Position numbers and translations under genes: made by a program
Shown here: positions 43,282-51,611 of the stretch, piece after piece
How the letters are laid out: every line of letters starts with the position of its first letter
Position numbering within the stretch: position 1 is the stretch's first letter
Assembly: GCF_023101665.1 (NCBI RefSeq)
Contig: NZ_CP082161.1
Span: forward strand, 2,728,001 to 2,792,000
Direction: 5' to 3'
Length of the DNA: 64,000 nucleotides
From: Bradyrhizobium sp. 195
Lineage (GTDB): Bacteria; Pseudomonadota; Alphaproteobacteria; Rhizobiales; Xanthobacteraceae
The notes under the pieces: generated by a model
What the model was told of the DNA's origin: nothing
Database searches by the model: none
What the model saw: only the letters and a program-made list of their open reading frames with translations

Positions 43282-44244
43282 CTAACCCGATGGCCGTTCG
43301 CGTGATGCGAAGCGAACGGCGCGGGCCTTCGCGCTCTTACCGGCCGCGCGTGCCGCGATCATGCTGCGCGCCTTGCCATGGGCCGTGGCATTCTTCCGAA
43401 GCATAATGGCGAACCGCTTGCGCGCGCGGTTCGTCGGTTGGCGCGCGGCAAGCTGCTCGGCCTTGCGAATGATCGTCGTGACCGAAGGCGTCAGGTTGAC
43501 CGGAACCCAGGCGACGTCCTTTGTCTTCGAGAGACTGCCGAAACCTTCGCAGGGCGCCTCGCGCGGCAGGTCGATCCGGATCGCTAGCGCCTCGGATCGC
43601 TCGGTCCAGTCCTCGGCCTTGGTGCCGGTGATGATGCGGACATAGTCGCGCGTCTCGCGCGGCAGCTCGCTCTCTTTGGCAAGCCATTTCTGGATGCGGC
43701 CCGGGCCTGCATTGTAGGCGGCGGCCGCCAAGCCGAGATTGCCGAAATCGTCGCGCAGCTTGCGCAGGAATTTCGCCGATGCGGGCAGCGCCTTCATCGG
43801 ATCGAAGGGGTCGTCGAGCCCCACCTCCGCAGCCGTTCCGGGCATGAACTGCGCGACGCCCTGGGCGCCGGCCTGGCTGACCTCGTTGGATTTGAAGCGG
43901 CTCTCCTGCCAGAGCAGGCGGGCAAAGAAGGGCACGGGAATGCCGCTGGCCTCGGCGGCCTCGCGAAGCGCGTGGCAGAATTTGTCTGTCGGTGAAACCG
44001 GCCCCTCGGCGACAGGTTCGGCCGCGCGCGGTGGCTCGATTGTTTCCTCATACGCCGCGCGCGCGTTGGCGAGCTCGATGGCCTGCACGCTGGCAAGGAA
44101 GAGTTCGACGACGGGAACAAGTGGCGAGGCATGATTGTTCTTGAGAACGGCGGTGTCGGCAGTTGATGTTTGCCGCGACGCCGACAGATCGAGGTCGCAC
44201 ATCAGAATCAGAAACGCGGCGCAAGCCGCGACGACAAATCGCAT
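43282..44244 (-). CDS. Lytic transglycosylase, SLT family
   Basis: A 320-residue murein lytic transglycosylase that cleaves the MurNAc-GlcNAc bond with formation of 1,6-anhydro ends. Signal segment residues 1-22. The catalytic Glu114 is in LLWQESRFKS, followed by AGAQGVAQFMPGTAAEVGL and the AAAAYNAGPGRIQKWL block of SLT enzymes. The tail of about 60 residues is Arg/Lys/Ala-rich. An upstream open frame is not used; ATG 44244 begins the signal. Divergent from an L,D-transpeptidase gene, so two wall-remodelling enzymes share a control region of 172 bases. Confidence 0.9.
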   Translation of the reverse strand: MRFVVAACAAFLILMCDLDLSASRQTSTADTAVLKNNHASPLVPVVELFLASVQAIELANARAAYEETIEPPRAAEPVAEGPVSPTDKFCHALREAAEASGIPVPFFARLLWQESRFKSNEVSQAGAQGVAQFMPGTAAEVGLDDPFDPMKALPASAKFLRKLRDDFGNLGLAAAAYNAGPGRIQKWLAKESELPRETRDYVRIITGTKAEDWTERSEALAIRIDLPREAPCEGFGSLSKTKDVAWVPVNLTPSVTTIIRKAEQLAARQPTNRARKRFAIMLRKNATAHGKARSMIAARAAGKSAKARAVRFASRERPSG

Positions 44245-44416
44245 TTGCTGGGGCAACCTCGAACTGTGGGTGAACGGCCAGCGATGCGCCGGCGATAGGG
44301 AGTTCTTAACCTTCCGATTGCGGCAAAGCTGCGGTCTCGTCGGTTCCTTCGGTGTTACTACGGTGTTCCCAAGAAGAAACTGCCCGCGGATTTTCGGGTC
44401 ATTGTTCGGGACGATC

Positions 44417-45463
44417 ATGATGCGATGGATGCTTGGCGTGGTGATGTCACTGTGGTTCGTCTGCCCGGCGCTCGCAGGCAATCTCGATGCGAGAGCGGTG
44501 AATGATGCTGCGCGCCCCGAAAAGCAGCCGGCCGCGGACAAGATCACCGCGCCGGTGACGAAGCTTCAGATTTTGCTCGATCGCGCGCAATTCTCTCCCG
44601 GCCAGATCGACGGCAAGCTCGGCGAAAATGCGCAGAAGGCGCTGACGGCGTTTGCCGAGCAGAACGGTGTCGGCTTCGACAAGACGATCGCCCCTGAACT
44701 CTGGGACAAGCTGAACGCAGCGAGCGAAGGTTCTGTCCTCGTCGACTACAAGATCACCGACGCAGATGTGAAGGGACCGTTTCTCAAGAAGCTGCCGGCC
44801 AAGCTCGATGACATGAAGTCGGTGGAGGCGCTCAGCTACACCAGTCCGCTCGAAGGTCTCGCGGAAAAATTCCACATGAGCGAAGAGTTGTTGAAGGCGC
44901 TCAATCCGGGAAAGGCGTTCGACAAAGCCGGCGAGACAATTGCCGTGGCCAACGTGCCGGCGCGACGAGAGCTTCCGCGGATCGCTCGGATCGAGATCGA
45001 CAAGACGCACGCGACGCTGAAGGCTTACGAGGGGTCTGGTCGGCTGGTCGCGTTCTATCCGGCGTCAATCGGCAGTCCGGATCGCCCGACGCCGACGGGC
45101 ACGCTCAAGGTCACCGGCACCAATGAGCAGCCGACCTACCACTACAATCCGGAGTACAAGTTCAAGAGCGTGAAATCCAAAAGGCCGTTCGAGATCAAGC
45201 CGGGGCCGAACAATCCGGTGGGTTCGTACTGGATTGGCTTGTCGGCGCAGGGCTACGGCATTCATGGCACGGCGGAGCCTGACAGGGTCAGCAAGTCGGC
45301 GTCCCACGGCTGCGTCCGGTTGACCAATTGGGACGCGCGCGTGCTCGGCGAGAACGTCAAGCGTGGCACGCCCGTCGTCTTCCTCGATGCGCCAACGGAA
45401 TCCTCCGCGAAGCAGCAGGGCAAGGCGGCCGGCACGCGCGCCGCGAACCAGTCCTCGAATTAG
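44417..45463 (+). CDS. L,D-transpeptidase (YkuD domain) with peptidoglycan-binding region
   Basis: A 348-residue exported protein. Signal peptide residues 1-20 (RWMLGVVMSLWFVCPALAG). A peptidoglycan-binding-type helix bundle (LQILLDRAQFSPGQIDGKLG, QKALTAFAEQNG) covers about 45-95. The YkuD catalytic domain is C-terminal, with GIHGT containing His283 and SHGCVRL with Cys299. It would make 3-3 crosslinks or attach proteins to peptidoglycan. Start ATG 44417 or 44420. Its stop overlaps the convergent small gene by the shared TTAG. Confidence 0.92.
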   Translation: MMRWMLGVVMSLWFVCPALAGNLDARAVNDAARPEKQPAADKITAPVTKLQILLDRAQFSPGQIDGKLGENAQKALTAFAEQNGVGFDKTIAPELWDKLNAASEGSVLVDYKITDADVKGPFLKKLPAKLDDMKSVEALSYTSPLEGLAEKFHMSEELLKALNPGKAFDKAGETIAVANVPARRELPRIARIEIDKTHATLKAYEGSGRLVAFYPASIGSPDRPTPTGTLKVTGTNEQPTYHYNPEYKFKSVKSKRPFEIKPGPNNPVGSYWIGLSAQGYGIHGTAEPDRVSKSASHGCVRLTNWDARVLGENVKRGTPVVFLDAPTESSAKQQGKAAGTRAANQSSN

Positions 45464-45735
45464 GCCTTGGGGAAATCCTTGCGCATCGCGATCTCGGCGG
45501 CATCGCCGGGCGACAGCACGGTCTGGTCGAAGGCGGCTTGCGGCTTCGTCATGATGTCGTAGAGCGATATGCCTTTGATCGGCTTGCCCATCAGCTCGCG
45601 GACGCAGTCGGCCAGCGAGCCGTTGTAGACGAGATATGGCGGACCTCTGTCCTTCTGCCTCTCGCCCTTCAGCGACGGCCACTTCTTCAACTCGGCCGGC
45701 GCGTCATAGGCGATCGGCGATCCCTCTTTGAACAT
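45460..45735 (-). CDS. Conserved hypothetical protein
   Basis: A 91-residue soluble protein with no recognised domain, starting MFKEGSPIAYDAPAELKKWP. Middle block GPPYLVYNGSLADCVRELMG, then IKGISLYDIMTKPQAAFDQT. It is convergent with and overlaps the L,D-transpeptidase stop by three bases. GC content and codon use match the neighbours. Function unknown. Confidence 0.6.
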   Translation of the reverse strand: MFKEGSPIAYDAPAELKKWPSLKGERQKDRGPPYLVYNGSLADCVRELMGKPIKGISLYDIMTKPQAAFDQTVLSPGDAAEIAMRKDFPKA

Positions 45736-45811
45736 GCGTCTGGCCCCGGTGGCTTGGATCGCGGGAATCCTAGAGCCGCCGGGTAAACAGGCGTTAAAGA
45801 ATTAGTTCAAA

Positions 45812-46669
45812 TCAGCCGGCAATGAAAGCGAGCAGGGTGCCGTTGGCCCTGGCCGGCGGCACGCAGATCGCAGATCCACTGCGCACGGCCGCCGAGCCCA
45901 GCGCCCTCTCGGTTGCCGCGAGATCGCCGCTGACGAGCACCAGCGCCGCGCCACCACGCTCGGAGAGGCCGGCGAGCGGTACGCCGGGATAGCGCTTGGC
46001 GAGCTGGGCCAGCGTCAAATAGACGAAGTTGGCGCGATCGCCGCCGGAGGGCACCGTGACCGCGCCATCGACTTCGGCCTTCGGCTCACGGTCGATCAGC
46101 CGTCCGAGATGCGCGGCTTCCTGCGCCGGCTCGGGCGTTGCGATCAGCGTCTGCTTGATCCGCTTGGCCGCATTGGCGTGCTGCATCAGCTCGGGGATCC
46201 ACACGGTCTCATGGGTCTTGTGCTGGCAGGCGAAGATGCGCACGCCGCCGGGCGCTTCCGCGGTCGGCCACATGAAGGTGCGGAATTTTGCCGCGGAGAT
46301 CGTGCCATTCGGCAGCGTCACCGGCCGTTCGAAATCAGTCGGGCCGACCGGCGTCAGGCCACGCGCGCGGATCTCCTCCGCGCCCGCCGCGGAATCAACC
46401 GCGGTGAAGACGATACGCTCGATGCCTTCGCCGTGCTTGTCCAGGAACGCCCGCGCCGGCGCGTTGTGCTCGGTCGCAGTGAGCACGCCGAGCAGCTCCA
46501 TATAGTCGGGGTCGAACATGATGGTGTAGTTGCCGGTGCCCATATGCGCACTATGCGTGCCGCGCGGGGAGACGGTGAAACCGAGCCGCCGGTAGTTCTC
46601 GGCGGCCTTGTCGAGGTCCTGCACCATGACCACGGCGTGGTCGATCCCGATGACGTTGTTGAGGGCCAC
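45812..46669 (-). CDS. VOC superfamily protein, glyoxalase-like domain type
   Basis: A 285-residue protein. The N-terminal VOC module starts IGIDHAVVMVQDLDKAAENYRRLGF with GTHSAHMGTGNYTIMFDPDYMELLGVL, the pattern of the glyoxalase-like domain (PF13468-type). A second half begins near HETVWIPELMQHANAAKRI. Possible metal ligands are His in IDHAVV, His in QHKTHE and Glu in MELLG. Enzymatic role unknown; the family often acts on hydrophobic substrates. Confidence 0.85.
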   Translation of the reverse strand: MALNNVIGIDHAVVMVQDLDKAAENYRRLGFTVSPRGTHSAHMGTGNYTIMFDPDYMELLGVLTATEHNAPARAFLDKHGEGIERIVFTAVDSAAGAEEIRARGLTPVGPTDFERPVTLPNGTISAAKFRTFMWPTAEAPGGVRIFACQHKTHETVWIPELMQHANAAKRIKQTLIATPEPAQEAAHLGRLIDREPKAEVDGAVTVPSGGDRANFVYLTLAQLAKRYPGVPLAGLSERGGAALVLVSGDLAATERALGSAAVRSGSAICVPPARANGTLLAFIAG

Positions 46670-46818
46670 TGTTCTTTCCCCGCGAATGCAAACTGACTTC
46701 AGGCCGCGCCGGCGACCGCAAGGTCTTGTCTACGCCGGATAAGCGGTCAAGTCATTTTCTAATCGACAGGCCATATGGAATTTCATTCCGCGAAATGCGG
46801 CATCGACGCGTAGTGGCG

Positions 46819-48009
46819 TCAGCGCGCCTGTTCGATATAGGCGGCAAGGATCGCACGCTCCTCGCTGGTCATCTCGGTGATGTTGCCCGGCGGCATCGCG
46901 CTCGACCAGGCCGCGACACGGCCGATCAGGCGGATGTTGCGGTGGATGTGCTCGGGCGCATCGAGCAAAATGCCCTTCGGCGCGGTCACAATGCCGGCCC
47001 AGACCGGCTCGGCCGCATGGCACATGCTGCAACGGGACATCACGATCTCCTCGACATTGGCGAGCGTTGGCTGAGACGACAGCGCGCTTGTCTTGACCTC
47101 GCGCGGGCCGGCCGCGGAAAGGAAGAGGATCGCGATTACGCCGATTGCCGCTACCCCCCACACCCACCACGGCGATTTGCGTCCCGCGTGGCGCTCGTTG
47201 AAGAAGTGGCGGATCACGGGGCCGAGCGCCAGGATGATCGCGACGATGATCCAGTTGAAGCGCGTGGCGTAGAGCAGGGGATAGTGGTTGCTGATCATCA
47301 ACACGACGACCGGCAGGGTCAGATAGTTGTTGTGGACCGAACGCTCCTTGCTGGCCTTGCCCAGCTTTGGATCGGGTGCTTGCCCGGCGATCAGGCTGGC
47401 CACGATCTTCTTCTGGTTCGGGATGATCAGGGCAAAAACATTGGCCACCATGATGGTGCCGATGATCGCGCCGATCTGGTTGAAGGCGCCGCGGCCGCTC
47501 AGCACATGGGTGAACGCATAGGTCAGCGCGACCAGGAACAGATAGCCGCCGATGGCAAAGGGCAGCTCGCGCTGTGCAAGCCCGGTGCGGCAGGCGGCCT
47601 CGTAGAGCAGCCACGCCAGCGCGAGGCTGCACAAGCTGAACAGGCCGGCTTGCAATGGCGTGAGGTCGAGGATCGACTTGTCGACCAGGAACAGATCGGC
47701 CTCGAGATAATACACCACTACCATCAACGCGAATCCGGACAGCCAAGTGGTGTAGGCCTCCCATTTGAACCAGGTCAGCTCCTCCGGCATTTGGTTCGGG
47801 GCCACCAGATATTTCATGATCCGGTAGAAGCCGCCGCCATGGACCTGCCAAGCTTCGCCCTGCACGCCGTCGGGCAGCTCAGCCTTCGGCTTGAGGCTGA
47901 GATCGAGGGCAATGAAATAAAAGGAACTGCCGATCCAGGCGATCGCGGCGACCACGTGCAGCCAGCGGAGCAGCAAGCTCGCCCATTCCGATATGATGGA
48001 TCCCCACAT
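46819..48009 (-). CDS. puuD: Urate hydroxylase PuuD-like membrane protein with cytochrome c tail
   Basis: A 396-residue inner-membrane protein related to PuuD, which oxidises urate to 5-hydroxyisourate. The N-terminus WASLLLRWLHVVAAIAWIGSSFYFIALD has the family His and Trp, and about eight hydrophobic segments follow. The C-terminal 80 residues are a periplasmic cytochrome c domain with CSMCH, the AMPPGN Met region and MTSEERAILAAYIEQ. Start ATG 48009 (or 48015). No allantoin genes are adjacent. Function by homology, likely but untested here. Confidence 0.85.
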   Translation of the reverse strand: MWGSIISEWASLLLRWLHVVAAIAWIGSSFYFIALDLSLKPKAELPDGVQGEAWQVHGGGFYRIMKYLVAPNQMPEELTWFKWEAYTTWLSGFALMVVVYYLEADLFLVDKSILDLTPLQAGLFSLCSLALAWLLYEAACRTGLAQRELPFAIGGYLFLVALTYAFTHVLSGRGAFNQIGAIIGTIMVANVFALIIPNQKKIVASLIAGQAPDPKLGKASKERSVHNNYLTLPVVVLMISNHYPLLYATRFNWIIVAIILALGPVIRHFFNERHAGRKSPWWVWGVAAIGVIAILFLSAAGPREVKTSALSSQPTLANVEEIVMSRCSMCHAAEPVWAGIVTAPKGILLDAPEHIHRNIRLIGRVAAWSSAMPPGNITEMTSEERAILAAYIEQAR

Positions 48010-48213
48010 GATCATCCCGTCAATTGCGACAGCGATGCCGCAGCTTTGATGACCGCAACCCCCGCCCTAACAATGTGTCGCACCTATCCGCGGTGTTTTC
48101 CAGTACGATGGCCTGCACCTGATGCACATGGTGCGGGCATCAGCTGACGAGGGATGCGGCAGGGACCTGCCGCGGTGGTGTCGATGTTCGAGGCTGCAGG
48201 CTGGGAGGACAAC

Positions 48214-49548
48214 GTGAAGAGCAGAATTCTGTCCGTAGCGATATCCGCGGGACTGCTGGTTGCGACTGGCGCGCAGGCCGAGCCGGTGCTGCAGGGCAAG
48301 GACGCCTATGGTGATTGGCGGGCCGACAAGCCCGGCACGGTCAGGCTGATCCGGCCGCAGGATCTGGTCAGGCCCGGTGCGACACGCTCGGTGGCGAGTT
48401 CGTCGCGCGTGGTGCCGCGTCCGCCGGACGCGAAGCTTCAGGTGCCGGCCGGATTCAAGATCGAGCTGTTCGCCGAGGGCCTGCGCGCGCCGCGCATCGT
48501 GCGGGTGGCGCCGAACGGCGATGTGCTCGTCGCCGAGACGCGGGCGGGCACCATCCGCGTGCTTCGCGCTGGAGAGAGCGGCAAGGTCGCAACCAACGAG
48601 GTGTTTGCGACCGGGTTGAGGCAGCCATTCGGCATCGCCTTCTTTCCGAATGGCGACAACCCGCAATGGGTCTATGTCGCCAACACCGACGGCGTCGTCC
48701 GCTTTCCCTATCAGGCCGGCGATCTCAAGGCGCGCGGCAAGGCCGAGACGATCGTGGCGAGCCTGCCGCATGATGGCGGCCATTCCACCCGCGACATCGT
48801 CTTCACGCCTGACAACAAGCGCATGCTGGTGTCGGTCGGATCGCTCAGCAACGTCGCCGAAGGCATGGGCACGCCGCCGGGCGGAATGGAGGCGTGGTCG
48901 AAAGCGCAACCGCTCGGCGCGGCCTGGGCCAGCGAGACCGAGCGCGCCGCCGTGCTGGCCTTCAATCCTGACGGCAAGGAGCGCAAGATCTACGCCACCG
49001 GCATCCGCAACTGTGTCGGCCTTGCGATCCAGCCGCAGATCGGACTGCCCTGGTGCTCGACCAACGAACGCGACGGCCTCGGCGACGATCTCGTGCCCGA
49101 TTTCGTGACCTCCGTGAAGGAGGGCGGCTTCTACGGCTGGCCATGGTTCTATATCGGTAACAACGAGGATCCGCGCCACGCTGGCGCGCGGCCGGACCTC
49201 AAGGACAAGGTGACGATGCCGGATGTGCTGATTCAGCCGCATTCGGCGTCGCTCGGTATGACGTTCTATCAAGGCACGCAGTTTCCGTCCGAGTACCAGG
49301 GCGACGCCTTCGCCGCCGAGCACGGCTCGTGGAACCGGTCGAAGCGCACCGGCTACAAGGTGATCCGCATCAAGATGAAGGACGGCAAGCCGACGGGCGA
49401 GTATGAGGATTTCGTCACGGGGTTTGTCGTGAGCGACACGGAGGTGTGGGGCAGGCCAGTGGGCGTAGCGGTTGCGAAGGACGGATCGCTGCTGGTGTCG
49501 GAGGATGGCAATGGGACAATCTGGCGGGTGACGAGCACGCGGCAGTGA
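48214..49548 (+). CDS. PQQ-dependent sugar dehydrogenase/sorbosone dehydrogenase family (GTG start)
   Basis: A 444-residue exported quinoprotein of the six-bladed propeller type. Signal peptide residues 1-21 (KSRILSVAISAGLLVATGAQA). The mature part has FKIELFAEGLRAPRIVRVAPNGDVLVAETRAG, the HDGGHSTRDIVF stretch that supplies a catalytic His, and repeated W-motif blades ending VAVAKDGSLLVSEDGNGTIW. An upstream in-frame ATG exists, but GGGAGG sits six bases before GTG 48214, which decides the start. The electron acceptor could be a cytochrome; substrate unknown. Confidence 0.85.
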   Translation: MKSRILSVAISAGLLVATGAQAEPVLQGKDAYGDWRADKPGTVRLIRPQDLVRPGATRSVASSSRVVPRPPDAKLQVPAGFKIELFAEGLRAPRIVRVAPNGDVLVAETRAGTIRVLRAGESGKVATNEVFATGLRQPFGIAFFPNGDNPQWVYVANTDGVVRFPYQAGDLKARGKAETIVASLPHDGGHSTRDIVFTPDNKRMLVSVGSLSNVAEGMGTPPGGMEAWSKAQPLGAAWASETERAAVLAFNPDGKERKIYATGIRNCVGLAIQPQIGLPWCSTNERDGLGDDLVPDFVTSVKEGGFYGWPWFYIGNNEDPRHAGARPDLKDKVTMPDVLIQPHSASLGMTFYQGTQFPSEYQGDAFAAEHGSWNRSKRTGYKVIRIKMKDGKPTGEYEDFVTGFVVSDTEVWGRPVGVAVAKDGSLLVSEDGNGTIWRVTSTRQ

Positions 49549-49554
49549 CCATGA

Positions 49555-49705
49555 ACCCTCTCCCCTTGTGGAAGAGGGTGGCTTCGCGGCAGCGAAGCCG
49601 GGTGAGGGGTCTCTCTCCGCGAGTCCAACTCTCGTTGAGTGTGCAGAGGCAGACCTCTCATCCGGCGCTCGCGCCACCTTCTCCCACAGGGGAAGAAGGG
49701 AAGGG
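49555..49705. repeat. Dispersed palindromic repeat, family 3
   Basis: Immediately after the PQQ-enzyme gene. It contains CCCTCTCCCCTTGTGGAAGAGGG at the left, GGCTTCGCGGCAGCGAAGCC as an internal stem, the tract GGTGAGGGGTCTCTC, and CTTCTCCCACAGGGGAAGAAG at the right. Similar in style to family 1 (hairpin, GGTGAGGG, hairpin) but a different sequence. Non-coding, intergenic. Confidence 0.75.
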
Positions 49706-49724
49706 CAGCGTCTTTCGCCTCCGT

Positions 49725-50525
49725 TCACCCCCGTCTCACGCTCGCCCCGCCGTCCACCGGCAGCGTCACGCCGGTGATGAAGCCCGCTTCATCCGACGCC
49801 AGGAACAGCGCCGCGTTGGCGACGTCCCATCCGGTGCCCATTTTCTTTCGCAGCGGCACCTTGCTGTCGCGTTCGGCTTCGACCTCGGCGCGGGTCTTGT
49901 GCCATTCGCGCGCACGGGTATCGACGGCCATCGGCGTGTTCATCAGGCCGGGCAGGATGACGTTGGCGCGGATGCCGTATTCGGCGTTCTGGTAGGCGAG
50001 CTGTTCGGTGAAGGCGATCATCGCCGATTTCGTCGCCTTGTAGGCAACGTAAGGATAGGTCGTGATCGCCGCCATTGATGAGATGTTGATGATAGCGCCG
50101 CTTCGCTGCATGCGCATGATCGGGATCACTTCTTTCGCGGCGAGGATACAGCTCTTCAAATTGATCGCGACGACGCGGTCGAACGCCTCTTCGGTCAATT
50201 GCAGCAATTCGGCATCGCCGCCGGATAGACTGACGCCGACATTGTTGTGCAGCACGTCGATCCGGCCCCAGCGCGATTGTGCATCCGCCACCATCGCCTT
50301 GATGTCGGCAGCCTTGGTCACGTCGGCCTTGAAGGCCGCGGCGGTGCCGTGTTTCGCGGAGATCATCGCAACCGTTTCCTGCGCCGACTCCAGGTGATGG
50401 TCGACGCACAAGACGTTCGCGCCCTCGCGCGCGAAGGTCAGCGCAGTGGCGCGGCCGTTGCCCATGCCTTCGCCGGGGCTCTGGCCGGCGCCGACGACGA
50501 TCGCAACCTTGTCCTTCAAGCGCAT
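49725..50525 (-). CDS. SDR family oxidoreductase
   Basis: A 266-residue short-chain dehydrogenase. The nucleotide motif is the longer variant VGAGQSPGEGMGNGRATAL rather than the usual GxxxGxG, a known subgroup. It continues with HNNVGVS, SMAAITTYP and the active-site YKATKSAM. A GTG nine bases upstream could start the frame, but GGGAG lies eight bases before ATG 50525, which is chosen. Substrate unknown; the cytosolic enzyme uses NAD(P)H. Divergent from the quinol oxidase operon. Confidence 0.88.
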   Translation of the reverse strand: MRLKDKVAIVVGAGQSPGEGMGNGRATALTFAREGANVLCVDHHLESAQETVAMISAKHGTAAAFKADVTKAADIKAMVADAQSRWGRIDVLHNNVGVSLSGGDAELLQLTEEAFDRVVAINLKSCILAAKEVIPIMRMQRSGAIINISSMAAITTYPYVAYKATKSAMIAFTEQLAYQNAEYGIRANVILPGLMNTPMAVDTRAREWHKTRAEVEAERDSKVPLRKKMGTGWDVANAALFLASDEAGFITGVTLPVDGGASVRRG

Positions 50526-50777
50526 CTCATTCACTCCCGACCCGAGTCCTGGTCATCCCATTATTTTCGTGCAGATTAGCAACGGCCCCGCGCGGAGAGA
50601 AGGCGCGGCTCCTGCGTTCATGTCATTGACATCACGTGGAAATGCAGGTTGCGGCCGGCCGATCGCGCATGGCTGCCCCTGGTGTATCGGAACCGTTCCG
50701 AGGTCGCGGCGTTTGTTGCGGAGCCTTTCCCGCGCTAGGCTCTGTCCCGGGGCTTCCCAACCGCCAGTGGCTTGCCG

Positions 50778-51611
50778 ATGAATCTGCTCGATCCACAAGG
50801 GCCCGTGGCTGCGGCCAACAGCACCATTCTGGTCGATTCCGTCTTCATCATGCTCGTGATCGTGGTGCCGACCATTGTCGCGATTCTGGCATTTGCGTTC
50901 TGGTTTCGCGCATCCAATCCGCGCGCGCGGTTTCAGCCGGACTTCGTCTATTCCGGCCGGGTCGAGATGGTGGTGTGGGCCATTCCGGCGCTCACCGTCA
51001 TCCTGCTCGGTGGCGTCGCCTGGATCGGCTCGCATCAGCTCGATCCCGCGGCACCCGTGCCGGGCACCGGCAGCCCGGTCCGCATCCAGGCCGTCTCGCT
51101 CGACTGGAAGTGGCTGTTCATCTATCCGGATCAGCGCATCGCCACTGTTAACTCGCTGACAGTGCCGGCCGGTGCCGAGCTGAATTTCCAGCTGACGTCA
51201 TCGAGCGTGATGAACACGTTCTTCATCCCGCAACTGGGCAGCATGATCTACACCATGAACGGCATGGTGACGAAGCTGAACCTGCGCGCCGACAATGAAG
51301 GCAAGCTGCAGGGACTGTCGGCGCATTTCTCGGGCGACGGGTTTCCGGACATGATGTTCGACGTCAACGTGATCTCGCCGCTCGCATTTCCCGATTGGGT
51401 AGCGACCACGGCAAGGTCTGACGCCGTGCTGAATGAGGACAGCTACAAGAAGCTGATGCAGCAGGGCATCGAGAAGGGCAGGCCGACCTATCGTCTCGAA
51501 GACCCGCGCCTGTTCGACCTGATCGCGACCCAGCACATTCCGCCAGGTCCAGGACCGGAGCTCGCATCCGAAGCGGGCCGGCCGCACAGTGGAGGCCATG
51601 ATGCTCGGTAA
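50778..51611 (+). CDS. cyoA: Quinol oxidase subunit II (CyoA-like), N-terminus without lipobox
   Basis: A 277-residue subunit II of a bo3-type oxidase. Two N-terminal membrane segments ([20 protein letters not shown] and [19 protein letters not shown]) precede a periplasmic cupredoxin domain with [12 protein letters not shown] and [13 protein letters not shown]. The CuA ligand motif is absent ([12 protein letters not shown]), so it accepts quinol, not cytochrome c. CyoA is normally made with a lipoprotein signal; here an in-frame TAG at 50736-50738 blocks any longer start, and only TTG 50772 or ATG 50778 is available, so the usual lipid-anchored segment is missing. Overlaps cyoB by 14 bases. 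Confidence 0.87.
   Translation: MNLLDPQGPVAAANSTILVDSVFIMLVIVVPTIVAILAFAFWFRASNPRARFQPDFVYSGRVEMVVWAIPALTVILLGGVAWIGSHQLDPAAPVPGTGSPVRIQAVSLDWKWLFIYPDQRIATVNSLTVPAGAELNFQLTSSSVMNTFFIPQLGSMIYTMNGMVTKLNLRADNEGKLQGLSAHFSGDGFPDMMFDVNVISPLAFPDWVATTARSDAVLNEDSYKKLMQQGIEKGRPTYRLEDPRLFDLIATQHIPPGPGPELASEAGRPHSGGHDAR

Noticed and set aside
50636..51151. Alternative reading frame over the start of cyoA
   Set aside because: Its downstream part overlaps the conserved CyoA membrane segments in another frame and carries no family similarity.
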